From Svornostia abyssi (GTDB taxonomy: Bacteria; Actinomycetota; Thermoleophilia; Solirubrobacterales; Solirubrobacteraceae), in NCBI GenBank assembly GCA_024666565.1, contig CP088295.1, positions 3,534,001-3,598,000 on the forward strand: a DNA stretch of 64,000 bases. The letters are read 5' to 3'. A model generated the notes under the pieces. The model did not search any database. It saw only the letters and a list, made by a program, of their open reading frames with translations, and was not told where the DNA came from. Numbering within the stretch: the stretch's first letter is position 1; the number at the start of each line of letters is the position of its first letter. A program made the position numbers and the translations under genes. Of the stretch, positions 30,375 through 38,706 are shown piece after piece.

Positions 30375-30414
30375 CAGTTCGGGATTCTGCGCCCCGGACC
30401 GGATGCCTTCGCCG

Positions 30415-31119
30415 TCAGGTGAGCTTCACGACGTGCGCACGGCGCTCGACGGCGCGCCCGCTGCCCGGCCGCCGGTACCGCACGCCGGAGCGCAGCTCGG
30501 CCAGGCCGACCCACGCAGACTCCATGGCGGCCTCGACCACCTGGCGCCGCGGCACCTCGGGATGCGCGATCCACCACGTCGCGAGCGCCTGGGCCCCGCC
30601 GGTGAGCATCCGCGCGAGCATCTCGGCCCGCTCGGGCGGGAGCGTGCCGCCGTTCGCGTTGTCGTACATGGCCGCGACCATGCGGGTGGCGCCGTCCTGC
30701 ATCGTGCGCAGCGCGTCGTCGACGCCGAGCTCGACCGCGTCGCGGTGCAGCATCGCCCACGCGACCTTCCGCTCTTGGACGAACCCGAAGAACGCGTCGA
30801 GGCCCGCATACAGCTGCTGATCGGCCGCGTCGCCGGGATCGACCGCAAGCGCGACACGCCGGAGCAGTTCGCCACCCTGCTCCTCGAGCAGTGCCGTCTT
30901 CAGCGCGGCCTTCGACTCGAAGTGCTCGTAGATCAGCGCCTTGGAGACGCCGGCGGCCTGCGCGATCTCGTCGATCGACGCCGCGTGGTAGCCCTGCTCG
31001 GCGAGCACCTCCATCGCCGACCGGAGGATCTCCTGCCGGCGCTGTACGCCACTCATGCGACGCCGGCGAGGGCGCTCGGGTGCTACGTCAGCCGGTCGGT
31101 CGGCGGGGCCAGCGGCCAT
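30415..31119 (-). CDS. TetR-family transcriptional regulator
   Basis: This 234-residue protein has an N-terminal TetR helix-turn-helix (RRQEILRSAMEVLAEQGYHAASIDEIAQAAGVSKALIYEHFESKAAL). The ligand domain is less conserved and ends in a basic tail. The ATG at 31119 has a strong GGAGGA ribosome site six bases upstream, which decides the start against upstream GTG options. It is divergent from the adenylate cyclase gene and ends 40 bases before ruvC. Its target and ligand are not evident. Confidence 0.88.
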   Translation of the reverse strand: MAAGPADRPADVAPERPRRRRMSGVQRRQEILRSAMEVLAEQGYHAASIDEIAQAAGVSKALIYEHFESKAALKTALLEEQGGELLRRVALAVDPGDAADQQLYAGLDAFFGFVQERKVAWAMLHRDAVELGVDDALRTMQDGATRMVAAMYDNANGGTLPPERAEMLARMLTGGAQALATWWIAHPEVPRRQVVEAAMESAWVGLAELRSGVRYRRPGSGRAVERRAHVVKLT

Positions 31120-31193
31120 GCTGGGTTCCTCCAGGGAAGCGGTGCGAATCCCACAGGTTAGGGATCGTTGCCCAGCCGCGTCCGCGAGCGTCG

Positions 31194-31199
31194 TAGTCT
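31194..31199 (+). promoter_or_regulatory. -10 box for leaderless cyclase transcript
   Basis: TAGTCT ends exactly 7 bases before the GTG at 31207. This spacing supports that GTG over the ATG at 31168. Confidence 0.5.
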
Positions 31200-31206
31200 G
31201 CCCGCC

Positions 31207-32327
31207 GTGGGAGGAACCGACGACGACCGGCTGGAGCACCTGCTGGACGGCCTGGACGACGATGCGCGCGCGTCGCGCCGGAGGCTGCTCGACCGGCTCC
31301 TCGACAGTGGTCTGCCGCCGGAGACCATCCGCGAGGCGGCGGCGGCGAACACCCTGACCGCCCTGCTCGCCGCCCAGGTCCTCGGCGGCCAGGCGAAGTA
31401 CACCGCCGAGGACATCTCGCGGATGACGAACATGAACCTCGACTTCGTCCTCGCCATCCGCCGCGCGTCGGGCTCCCTGTCCGCGACCTCGACGAGGTCG
31501 CCTACTACGAGCAGGATCTCCAGGCGATGCAGGACGTCAAGCGCCTGCGCGACGTCGGGCTCACCGACGAGCGCCTGCTCGACGTGGTGCGCGTGCTCGG
31601 GCGCGGACTGAGCCAGACGGCGGAGTCGATGCGCCAGCTGAGCCTGGAGCTCGTCCTTGAGCCCGGCGACGACGAGGAGCAGCTCGCGCTGCGGTGGGCA
31701 GCCGTCGCGGAGACCCTCGTCCCGATCGCCGGCCCGAGCACCGAGCGCCTGCTGATGCTCCACCTTCGCGACATCTTCTCGACCGAGGCGCTGCTCCCCG
31801 ACGACCGCGAAGCGGGGCTCCTGCCCGAGGCGCGCCCCGTCGCCGTCTGCTTCGCCGACCTCGTCGGGTTCACCCGGCTCGGCGAGGAGCTCCCGGCGTC
31901 GGAGCTCGGCGCCGTGGCCGACCGGCTCGTGCAGATCGCCGAACACGTCGTCAGCGACGAGGTCCGGTTCGTCAAGACCATCGGCGACGCCGTCATGCTC
32001 GTCTCCCCGTCCGTGGACCCGATGCTCGACGCGGCGTTCGCGCTCGTCGACGCGGCCGACGCCGAGGGCGAGGAGTTTCCGCAGCTCCGCGCCGGCATCG
32101 GCTACGGCGGTGCGCTGAACCGCCACGGCGACTGGTTCGGGCGCCCGGTCAACCGTGCCAGCCGGATCACCGCGCTGGCGCGCCCCGGCACGGTGGTGGC
32201 CACGGCGTCGGCCCGCGAACACGCGGGCGACGGCTGGCGGTGGTCGTCGCTGCCTCCCCGCCGGGTCAAGGGCGTGAGCGGCGAGATGCGGCTGTACCGC
32301 GCCCGACGCGCCGACGACGCGAAGTAG
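31207..32327 (+). CDS. class III adenylate cyclase with Rv1264-like regulatory domain, one frameshift
   Basis: The N-terminal ~190 residues match the helical autoinhibitory domain known from mycobacterial Rv1264 (QAKYTAEDISRMTNMNLDFV, then RLRDVGLTDERLLDVVRVLGRGL). The C-terminal catalytic domain has VAVCFADLVGFTRLGEELP and VKTIGDAVMLVS, with both metal-binding Asp. The frame breaks at about 31470-31472, where GGG should be GGGG. Adding one G restores RASGLPVRDLDEVAYYEQDLQ and joins both halves. The intact halves on either side suggest a sequence error. The start is the GTG at 31207, placed by the -10 spacing. In Rv1264 the N-domain confers pH control; that role here is inference. Confidence 0.85.
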
Positions 32328-32351
32328 CGGACGCCCCGACATCAGGAACTC

Positions 32352-32380
32352 GTCCGTTCATCTTGAAACGGACCGTTCCT
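32352..32380 (+). promoter_or_regulatory. probable TetR operator before the acyl-CoA operon
   Basis: GTCCGTT, an 8-base gap and AACGGAC form an inverted repeat, and the second arm continues into the palindrome AACGGACCGTT. It lies 20-45 bases upstream of the TetR gene that leads the operon, the usual place for an autoregulatory site. Confidence 0.65.
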
Positions 32381-32398
32381 CATGGCAGGATGTCGGCC

Positions 32399-33037
32399 AT
32401 GCCCACGAGGGACCGGGTCTACGGCGGGCTGACCGCCGAGCAGCGCGAGGATCGACGGCGCGAGCAGCTCCTGGACGCCGGGCTCGAGATCTTCGCCGCC
32501 AAGGGCTGGGACGGCGCCACCGTCAAGGACGTCTGCCGCGCCGCCGGGCTCTCGCAGCGGTACTTCTACGACCACTTCGCCTCCAAGCAGGACCTCTTCC
32601 TCGCGGTGTGCCGCCAGATCGCCGACGACATCGCGCGTGTCGTCCGCGCCGCGGCCTCAGGCACGGGACGCGAGCCGCTCGAGCGCGTCGGTGACGTCCT
32701 CGGAGCACTCGCCGACTACTTCGAGGAGGACCCGCGTCGCGTCCGCGTCTCGCTCGTGGAGTCCATGGCGACACCGGAGCTCCGCGCGTCGCGCAGCACG
32801 CTGCTCGGTGCGTCGGCGCAGATCGCAGCACGGCTGATGCGCTCGATCCACCCCGACCCCGAGCACGCCGACGTGCGCGGGATCGCCGTCAGCGCCCAGG
32901 TGCTCTCCGGCGGCATCGCCGAGCTGCTCGTCGCCGCCTCGACCACCGATGTGACCGTGCCCCGCGACGAGCTCGTCGCACACCTGACCCGGCTGTACAC
33001 CGCCGCCGCCACCCTCGACCTCCAGGAACCAGGATGA
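32399..33037 (+). CDS. TetR-family regulator heading an acyl-CoA operon
   Basis: This 212-residue protein has an N-terminal TetR DNA-binding domain (RREQLLDAGLEIFAAKGWDGATVKDVCRAAGLSQRYFYDHFASKQDL) and an all-helical ligand domain. The start could instead be the ATG three codons upstream (MSAMPTRD). Its stop overlaps the start of the thiolase-like gene, so it is co-transcribed with it. Fatty-acid TetR repressors of this kind usually sense acyl-CoA; that is inference here. An inverted repeat lies just upstream. Confidence 0.88.
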   Translation: MPTRDRVYGGLTAEQREDRRREQLLDAGLEIFAAKGWDGATVKDVCRAAGLSQRYFYDHFASKQDLFLAVCRQIADDIARVVRAAASGTGREPLERVGDVLGALADYFEEDPRRVRVSLVESMATPELRASRSTLLGASAQIAARLMRSIHPDPEHADVRGIAVSAQVLSGGIAELLVAASTTDVTVPRDELVAHLTRLYTAAATLDLQEPG

Positions 33038-34551
33038 CCACCCCCGACGACCCGAACCTCCCCGTCATCGTGGGCATCGGCGAACACGTCCGGCGCCCCG
33101 GCGACAGCGGGCCGAGCGAGCCCGCGCAGCTCATGGAGATCGCGATCCGCGCAGCTCTGGACGATGCGGGCGCGGGCGACGCGCTGCTGCAGCGCATCGG
33201 GCTCATCGCGGCCGTCCCGACCGCGTCCTGGGGCGATGGCGATCCCGGGCGCCGCGTGGCGGAGCTGCTGGGAATCTCCGCGCCGACGGTGCGTACGAGC
33301 AACCAGGGCGGCAACGGCCCCGGTGTGCTCATGGCGACGATCGGCACGCGCATCCAGGCAGGAGAGCTCGACGCCGCGGTGTTGTGCGGCGCCGAGGCCC
33401 TGAAGACGCTGTCCGACGCGATGAAGCGCGGTGAGCAGCCGGACTGGCCCGCCGCGGACCCGGACCGCGCGGCCGGCGAGGTGCTCGAGCCCGACCGCCC
33501 GGCCAACACCGACGACGAGACAGCCGTCGGCCTGATCGCGCCGATCATGGCCTACCCCCTCCTCGAGCAGGCGATCCGGGTTGACGCAGGCCGCACGCCG
33601 GACGAGCAGCTCGACCTCATCGCGCGCATGTGGTCGCGCTTCAGCGACGTCGCGGCCACCAACCCGTACGCCTGGTCGCACACGACGTACACGCCCGAGG
33701 AGATCCGCACCCCGTCGCCGGCCAACCGGCAGGTCACGCTGCCGTACACGAAGCTCCTGAACTCGAACCTGCAGGTCGACCAGTCGGCCGCGGTGCTCGT
33801 GTGCTCGGCCGCGACGGCTCGCGAGCTCGGGGTCCCGCGCGACCGCTGGGTGTTCGTGCACGCCGCGGCGCATGCGACCGACGAGTGGTTCCTCTCACAG
33901 CGGCGCGAGCTGCACCGCTCCCCCGCCATCCGCGCGTGCGGCGAGGCGGCGCTCGGCCACGCCGGCGTGCGGGCACAGGACCTCGGGCCCGTGGACCTCT
34001 ACTCGTGCTTCCCGTCGGCGGTGCAGCTCGCCGCCCGCGAACTCGGCCTGCCCGTCGACGACCCCGGGCGCCCGCTGACGTGCACCGGTGGCCTGACGTT
34101 CTTCGGCGGGCCGGGCAACAACTACGCCACCCACGGCATCGCGGCCGTCGCGCGGCAGCTGCGCGAGGCCCCCGCGGGCACGACCGGCCTGTCCACCGCC
34201 CTCGGGTGGTACGCCACGAAGCACGCCGTCGGCGTCTACGGCAACGAGCCGCCCGCCCGCGGGTTCGCGGCCTTCGCCGCCGAGCCCGAGCACCCCGAGC
34301 CCCGTGAGGTCGCCACGCCGGGCGATGTCCGCGGGATCGCCGAGTCCTGCACGCTCATCTACGACCGCGGAGGCGACCCGAGCTACGGGATCCTCTTCGC
34401 GTTGCTCGACGACGGGCGCCGCGCGCTCGGCCACACCAACGACCCGGAGGTCATGGCCGCCATGGCACACGACGACATCCTCGGCGAGCCCGTCGACCTG
34501 CGGGCCGACCGCAGCTTCACCCCCTCCTGCCTGACCGGAGCGTCCCGATGA
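33034..34551 (+). CDS. type-1 thiolase-like protein (SCP2-thiolase superfamily), nucleophile Cys absent
   Basis: This 505-residue protein of the thiolase superfamily has DLYSCFPSAVQLAAREL and CTGGLTFFGGPGNNYATHGIA in the C-terminal half. In the N-terminal half the loop that normally holds the nucleophilic Cys reads TSNQGGNGPG (residues 88-97), with no Cys. The last ~90 residues (GDVRGIAESCTLIYDRGGDPSYG) are an extra C-terminal domain as in mycobacterial thiolase-like protein type 1. Plain thiolysis is therefore unlikely; it may bind acyl-CoA or catalyse another step. It overlaps its neighbours on both sides by four bases, within a TetR-thiolase-crotonase-synthetase operon. Confidence 0.82.
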   Translation: MTTPDDPNLPVIVGIGEHVRRPGDSGPSEPAQLMEIAIRAALDDAGAGDALLQRIGLIAAVPTASWGDGDPGRRVAELLGISAPTVRTSNQGGNGPGVLMATIGTRIQAGELDAAVLCGAEALKTLSDAMKRGEQPDWPAADPDRAAGEVLEPDRPANTDDETAVGLIAPIMAYPLLEQAIRVDAGRTPDEQLDLIARMWSRFSDVAATNPYAWSHTTYTPEEIRTPSPANRQVTLPYTKLLNSNLQVDQSAAVLVCSAATARELGVPRDRWVFVHAAAHATDEWFLSQRRELHRSPAIRACGEAALGHAGVRAQDLGPVDLYSCFPSAVQLAARELGLPVDDPGRPLTCTGGLTFFGGPGNNYATHGIAAVARQLREAPAGTTGLSTALGWYATKHAVGVYGNEPPARGFAAFAAEPEHPEPREVATPGDVRGIAESCTLIYDRGGDPSYGILFALLDDGRRALGHTNDPEVMAAMAHDDILGEPVDLRADRSFTPSCLTGASR

Positions 34552-35318
34552 CCGACCAGCCCAGCGTGATCGTCGAGCGCCGCGGACGCGTCCAGCTCAT
34601 CACGTTCAACCGCCCCGAGGTCCGCAACGCGATCAACCTCGAGATGACGCAGACCGTCGCGGCCGCGCTCGATGAGCTCGACGCCGACGACGATCTCGCG
34701 GTCGGCGTCGTGACGGGCGCCGGTGGGTACTTCAGCGCCGGCATGGACCTCAAGGCGTTCGCGCGCGGCGAGTTCCCGGCCGTCCCGGTCCGCGGCTTCG
34801 CCGGCATCACGCAGTACGCGTCGAAGAAGCCGCTCATCGCGGCGATCGAGGGCCCGGCGCTCGCCGGCGGGTTTGAGATCGCCGTGGCGTGCGATCTGCT
34901 CGTGTGCGCCGAGGACTCCGTCTTCGGGCTGCCCGAGGTCAAGCGCGGCCTGGTCGCGGTGGCCGGCGCGCTGCACCAGCTGCCCCAGCGCCTACCGCGC
35001 GGCGTCGTCAAGGAGATCGCGCTCACCGGCGTGCCGATCGACGCGCAGCGCGCCTTGCAGCTGGGCCTGGTCGCCCGCGTGACGCCGAAGGGCGGCGCGC
35101 TCGCCGCTGCGCTGGAGCTCGCCGAGGAGATCGCGGGCAACGCACCCCTGGCGGTGCAGGCGACGAAGGAGGTCATCGACCTCCAGGACGCCTGGCACGG
35201 CGAGGAGTTCTGGGCCAGGCAGGGTGAGCTGGCCGGCCCCGTGATCATCAGCCGGGACGCCCAGGAGGGCGCCCGCGCCTTCGCCGAGAAGCGCGAGCCC
35301 GTGTGGGAGGCGCGATGA
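34548..35318 (+). CDS. enoyl-CoA hydratase/isomerase (crotonase) family protein
   Basis: This 256-residue crotonase has ITFNRPEVRNAINLEMT at the start. The oxyanion-hole segment is GAGGYFSAGMDLKAF, and IEGPALAGGFEIAVACDLLVCAEDSVFGLPEVKRGL holds the second. The catalytic Glu in the FGLPEVK loop appears present. It would hydrate or isomerise an enoyl-CoA. It overlaps the genes before and after by four bases and is translationally coupled to them. Confidence 0.9.
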   Translation: MTDQPSVIVERRGRVQLITFNRPEVRNAINLEMTQTVAAALDELDADDDLAVGVVTGAGGYFSAGMDLKAFARGEFPAVPVRGFAGITQYASKKPLIAAIEGPALAGGFEIAVACDLLVCAEDSVFGLPEVKRGLVAVAGALHQLPQRLPRGVVKEIALTGVPIDAQRALQLGLVARVTPKGGALAAALELAEEIAGNAPLAVQATKEVIDLQDAWHGEEFWARQGELAGPVIISRDAQEGARAFAEKREPVWEAR

Positions 35319-36919
35319 ACGCCGCACAGACCGCCTTCAGGTCGGCACGCGCACTGGTGGACTCGGGCATCCTGCAGCCGCGCGTCGACCGCCTCGTCCG
35401 CCAGGGCATCGCGCTGCGCCGCTTCGGCCCCTCCCCCGCCGCCGGCCTCAGCGGGGCCGCGCGGAACTATCCGAACGTGCCCTACGTCATCGACGAGCAG
35501 GGCACGCTGACGTTCGCTGAGGTCGACCGGCGGACCGATGCGATCGCGCGGGCGTTCGTCGCCGCCGGACTGCAGGAGGGCGACGCGATCGGCGTGCTGT
35601 GCCGCAACGGGCGCGCGTTCGTCGAGGCGGTGCACGCCGCGTCGAAGCTTGCGCTGACGATCCTGTTCTGCAACACGGACTTCGCCGGCCCGCAGCTCGC
35701 GGACGTGCTGGCACGCGAGGGCGCGCGGGGCATCGTCCTGGACGAGGAGTTCGACCACCTGCTCGACGAGAGCGTGCTGCACGGCCGGCGCTGGGTCGGC
35801 TACGCCGAGGGCGTGCCCGCCCACCCCACGCTCGAGCAGCTCGCCGCGTTCCCGGCCCGCGCGCCGCAGGCCCCCAACGGAACCGGACGGCTCGTCATCC
35901 TGACCTCGGGGACGACCGGTACCCCGAAGGGCGCATCGCGTCAGGGTGCGCCGCTCCCGGCGATCGTCGGCATCCTCGACCGGCTGCCGTTCCGCCGCGG
36001 CCAGGTCCACCACATCGTCGCGCCGATGTTCCACGGCTGGGGGCTGCTGAACTTCAGCCTCGGCCTGGCGCTGCCCACCACGATCGTGCTGCGCCGCCGG
36101 TTCGACCCCGTCGAGACCCTGCGCGTCATGGCGCAGTACCGCGTGCAGTCCGCCGCGATGGTGCCCACGATGCTCCAGCGGGTCCTGCAGCTCGGCCCGG
36201 AGGAGCTCGCCAAGCACGACACGAGCGCGCTCGAGGCGATCCCGCTGTCGGGCTCCGCGATCCCCGGCGACCTCGCGACCCGCGCGATGGACGCGTTCGG
36301 CGACGTCGTCTACAACTTCTACGGCTCGACCGAGACCGGCTGGGCCTCGATCGCCACGCCGGCCGACCTGCGCGCCGCGCCCGGCACCGCCGGCACGCCG
36401 CCGATGGGGACGGACCTCGCGCTCATCGACGAGGACGGCAACCCCGTGCCACAGGGCGAGACCGGCCGCATCTTCGTGTCCTCGATGCTGCGCATGGAGG
36501 GCTACACGGCCAAGGATCTGCGCAAGGAGGAGATCTCCGGGCGCATGTCGACCGGGGACGTCGGCCACCTCGACGAGCACGGCCGCCTGTTCGTCGACGG
36601 CCGCGACGACGACATGATCGTCTCGGGCGGCGAGAACGTGTTCCCGCGCGAGGTCGAGGACCTCCTGTCGTCGCGCGACGACGTCGTCGAGGCGGCGGTC
36701 ATCGGCGTGCCCGACGACGAGTTCGGCCAGCGCCTGCTGGCGTTCGTCGTGCCCGTCGAGGGCAGCGGGCTCACCGACGAGATCTGCCGCGAGTACGTCC
36801 GCGAGCACCTCGCCCGCTACAAGGTGCCGCGCGAGGTGCGGTTCCTCGACACGCTGCCGCGCAACCCGACCGGCAAGGTGCTGAAGCGGCAGCTGCGCGA
36901 GCTGCCGCTGGAGGCCTGA
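35315..36919 (+). CDS. AMP-binding acyl-CoA synthetase
   Basis: This 534-residue ANL-superfamily enzyme has P-loop-like LVILTSGTTGTPKGASR, YNFYGSTETGWASIA, MSTGDVGHLDEHGRLFVDGR and the C-terminal catalytic Lys motif NPTGKVLKRQLRE. It activates a carboxylate with ATP and CoA, feeding the crotonase and thiolase-like enzymes of the same operon. The ATG at 35315 overlaps the previous stop (ATGA) and is preferred over a GTG four codons upstream. Length and motifs suit a medium- or long-chain acyl-CoA synthetase; the exact acid is unknown. Confidence 0.9.
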   Translation: MNAAQTAFRSARALVDSGILQPRVDRLVRQGIALRRFGPSPAAGLSGAARNYPNVPYVIDEQGTLTFAEVDRRTDAIARAFVAAGLQEGDAIGVLCRNGRAFVEAVHAASKLALTILFCNTDFAGPQLADVLAREGARGIVLDEEFDHLLDESVLHGRRWVGYAEGVPAHPTLEQLAAFPARAPQAPNGTGRLVILTSGTTGTPKGASRQGAPLPAIVGILDRLPFRRGQVHHIVAPMFHGWGLLNFSLGLALPTTIVLRRRFDPVETLRVMAQYRVQSAAMVPTMLQRVLQLGPEELAKHDTSALEAIPLSGSAIPGDLATRAMDAFGDVVYNFYGSTETGWASIATPADLRAAPGTAGTPPMGTDLALIDEDGNPVPQGETGRIFVSSMLRMEGYTAKDLRKEEISGRMSTGDVGHLDEHGRLFVDGRDDDMIVSGGENVFPREVEDLLSSRDDVVEAAVIGVPDDEFGQRLLAFVVPVEGSGLTDEICREYVREHLARYKVPREVRFLDTLPRNPTGKVLKRQLRELPLEA

Positions 36920-36920
36920 A

Positions 36921-37676
36921 TCAGGCCTGGTTCATGACCCGTTCGAGGACCTCGGCGTCGACGTCGAAGTTCGCGTGGACCGCGTCGACGTCGTCGTTGT
37001 CCTCGAGCGCGTCGACCAGCTTGAGCACCTTCGTGGCGCCGTCCTCGTCGAGCGGCACGCGTGACTTCGGCAGCCAGGCGACCTCGGCCGACTGGATCTC
37101 GATCCCCGCCTCCGTCAGCGCGCTGCGGACGGCGGTGAGGTCGGACGGCTCGGTGATGACCTCGAACACGTTGTCGTCGATGGAGACGTCCTCGGCGCCG
37201 GCCTCGATGGCGGGCATCAGGTCGTCCTCGGAGTAGCGCTCGCCGTCGACGACGATGAGGCCGCGCTTGTCGAACAGGTAGGCGACGGAGCCGGGTTCGC
37301 CCAGGCTGCCGCCGTGCTTGCTGAAGGTGTGTCGCACCTCGGACCCGGTGCGATTGCGGTTGTCGGTGACGGCCTCGACGAGCACCGCGACGCCGCCGAC
37401 GCCGTAGCCCTCGTACAGCACCGCCTCGAGCGCGTCGGCGTCGCCGCCTTCGCCGGTGCCCTTCGCGATGGCGCGCTCGATGTTGTCCTTCGGCATCGAG
37501 GCGTCCTTCGCCTTCTGGATGGCCAGACCGAGCGCGGGGTTCCCGTCAGGGTCGCCGCCGCCCTCCTTCGCCGCGACCGTGATCGCTCGCGCGAGCTTCG
37601 TGAACAGCTTGCCGCGGCGCGCGTCGACGATCGCCTTCTTGTGCTTGATCCCGGCCCACTTGGAGTGACCTGCCAT
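36921..37676 (-). CDS. yebC: YebC/PmpR-family protein
   Basis: This 251-residue protein begins MAGHSKWAGIKHKKAIVDARRGKLFTKLAR, the invariant start of the YebC family, and continues to the acidic C-terminal half. Family members act as transcriptional regulators or, as shown more recently for YebC, help ribosomes through proline stretches. The ATG is exactly 7 bases from a TACACT -10 box, so the mRNA is probably leaderless. The upstream epimerase reading frame overlaps its first 131 bases in another frame. Confidence 0.95.
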   Translation of the reverse strand: MAGHSKWAGIKHKKAIVDARRGKLFTKLARAITVAAKEGGGDPDGNPALGLAIQKAKDASMPKDNIERAIAKGTGEGGDADALEAVLYEGYGVGGVAVLVEAVTDNRNRTGSEVRHTFSKHGGSLGEPGSVAYLFDKRGLIVVDGERYSEDDLMPAIEAGAEDVSIDDNVFEVITEPSDLTAVRSALTEAGIEIQSAEVAWLPKSRVPLDEDGATKVLKLVDALEDNDDVDAVHANFDVDAEVLERVMNQA

Positions 37677-38661
37677 GCGTCCGAGTGTAGGAGAGATCCA
37701 GCGCGAGCGGGTGGGTCCGGTACCACCGCAGCGTGCGGCGCAGGCCTTCCTCCAGCCCGATCTCCGGGCGCCATCCGGTGAGGTCGCGCAGCCGCGACGA
37801 GTCCAGCGACAGGCGATCGCTCGTCCCTTCCGGCAGCGGCGTGCCGAGGATCTCGGGCTGCAGGTCGACGCCGGCGAGGCGCAGGATGGTGTCGACGATC
37901 TCGTTGACCGAGTGGGGCTCGCCGCCGGCGTTGAACGCCGCGCCGCAGGCGGTGTCGTCGTCACGGTCCAGCGCATCGGCGATCGCGAGGTACGCGGCCG
38001 CGGCGTCCTCGACGTAGAGGAAGTCGCGCTGCGGCGACCCGTCGGACCGGATGACCGGCGGGCGGTCCGCGAGCACCGCGGCGAGCACGTCGGGCACGAG
38101 GCGGGAGCGGTTGAGGTCGCCACCTCCGTAGACGTTCGCCAGCCGGGCGGCCGCGACCCGCACGCCGTAGCCGTCCCAGTAGGACCTGGCGATGGAGTCC
38201 GCCGCGGCCTTGGAGACCTCGTAGACCTGGCGGCCGTGCAGCGCGTCGTCCTCGCGAAACGCCCGTGAGCCGTTCGTGCCGTACGCCTTGATCGACGAGG
38301 CGATGACGACCCGCGGGATCTCCAGCAGGCGGCATGCCTCCATGACGAGCCAGGTCCCGCGGACGTTCGTCTCGAACGCGGAGAGCGGCGAGCGCTGCGC
38401 CGTCCCCACGACCGAGTGCGCGGCCAGGTGAAAGACCGTGTCGACCTCGTGTTCGGCGAGCACGCGCTCCAGGAGACCGGCGGTGAGCAGGTCGCCGTGG
38501 ACGACGGTGCAGCGGTCCTGGATCCCGTCGAGCACGAGCGCGCTGGCCGGGACCTCATCGCGGCGCAGGACGACGACGTGGTCGCCGCGCTCCAGACACG
38601 CCCGCGCCACCCACGCGCCGAGCGCCCCGTAGGCGCCGGTGATGAAGACCGTGCGTGCCAT
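37546..38661 (-). CDS. NAD-dependent sugar-nucleotide epimerase/dehydratase (extended SDR)
   Basis: This extended short-chain dehydrogenase starts ARTVFITGAYGALGAWVARA with a GxxGxxG NAD motif. ASSIKAYG and the catalytic pair YEVSKAA follow, and RLANVYGGGDLNRSRLVPDV matches GDP- or CDP-sugar dehydratases. The probable reaction is epimerisation or dehydration of a nucleotide sugar. The expected C-terminus falls near RRTLRWYRTHP, but no stop occurs there. The frame runs on about 50 residues through the start of yebC to 37546. That tail is low in normal composition and may not be real. It is divergent from the phosphomannomutase gene by 45 bases, in keeping with sugar-nucleotide supply. Confidence 0.8.
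   Translation of the reverse strand: MARTVFITGAYGALGAWVARACLERGDHVVVLRRDEVPASALVLDGIQDRCTVVHGDLLTAGLLERVLAEHEVDTVFHLAAHSVVGTAQRSPLSAFETNVRGTWLVMEACRLLEIPRVVIASSIKAYGTNGSRAFREDDALHGRQVYEVSKAAADSIARSYWDGYGVRVAAARLANVYGGGDLNRSRLVPDVLAAVLADRPPVIRSDGSPQRDFLYVEDAAAAYLAIADALDRDDDTACGAAFNAGGEPHSVNEIVDTILRLAGVDLQPEILGTPLPEGTSDRLSLDSSRLRDLTGWRPEIGLEEGLRRTLRWYRTHPLALDLSYTRTHGRSLQVGRDQAQEGDRRRAPRQAVHEARASDHGRGEGGRRRP
37684..37689 (-). promoter_or_regulatory. -10 box for leaderless yebC transcript
   Basis: TACACT on the minus strand ends exactly 7 bases before the yebC ATG. The box lies inside the 3' part of the epimerase reading frame. Confidence 0.6.
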
Positions 38662-38706
38662 GTGTCGCGGATCATCGCAGCGGGCGCTCACATACCATCC
38701 GCTCCG

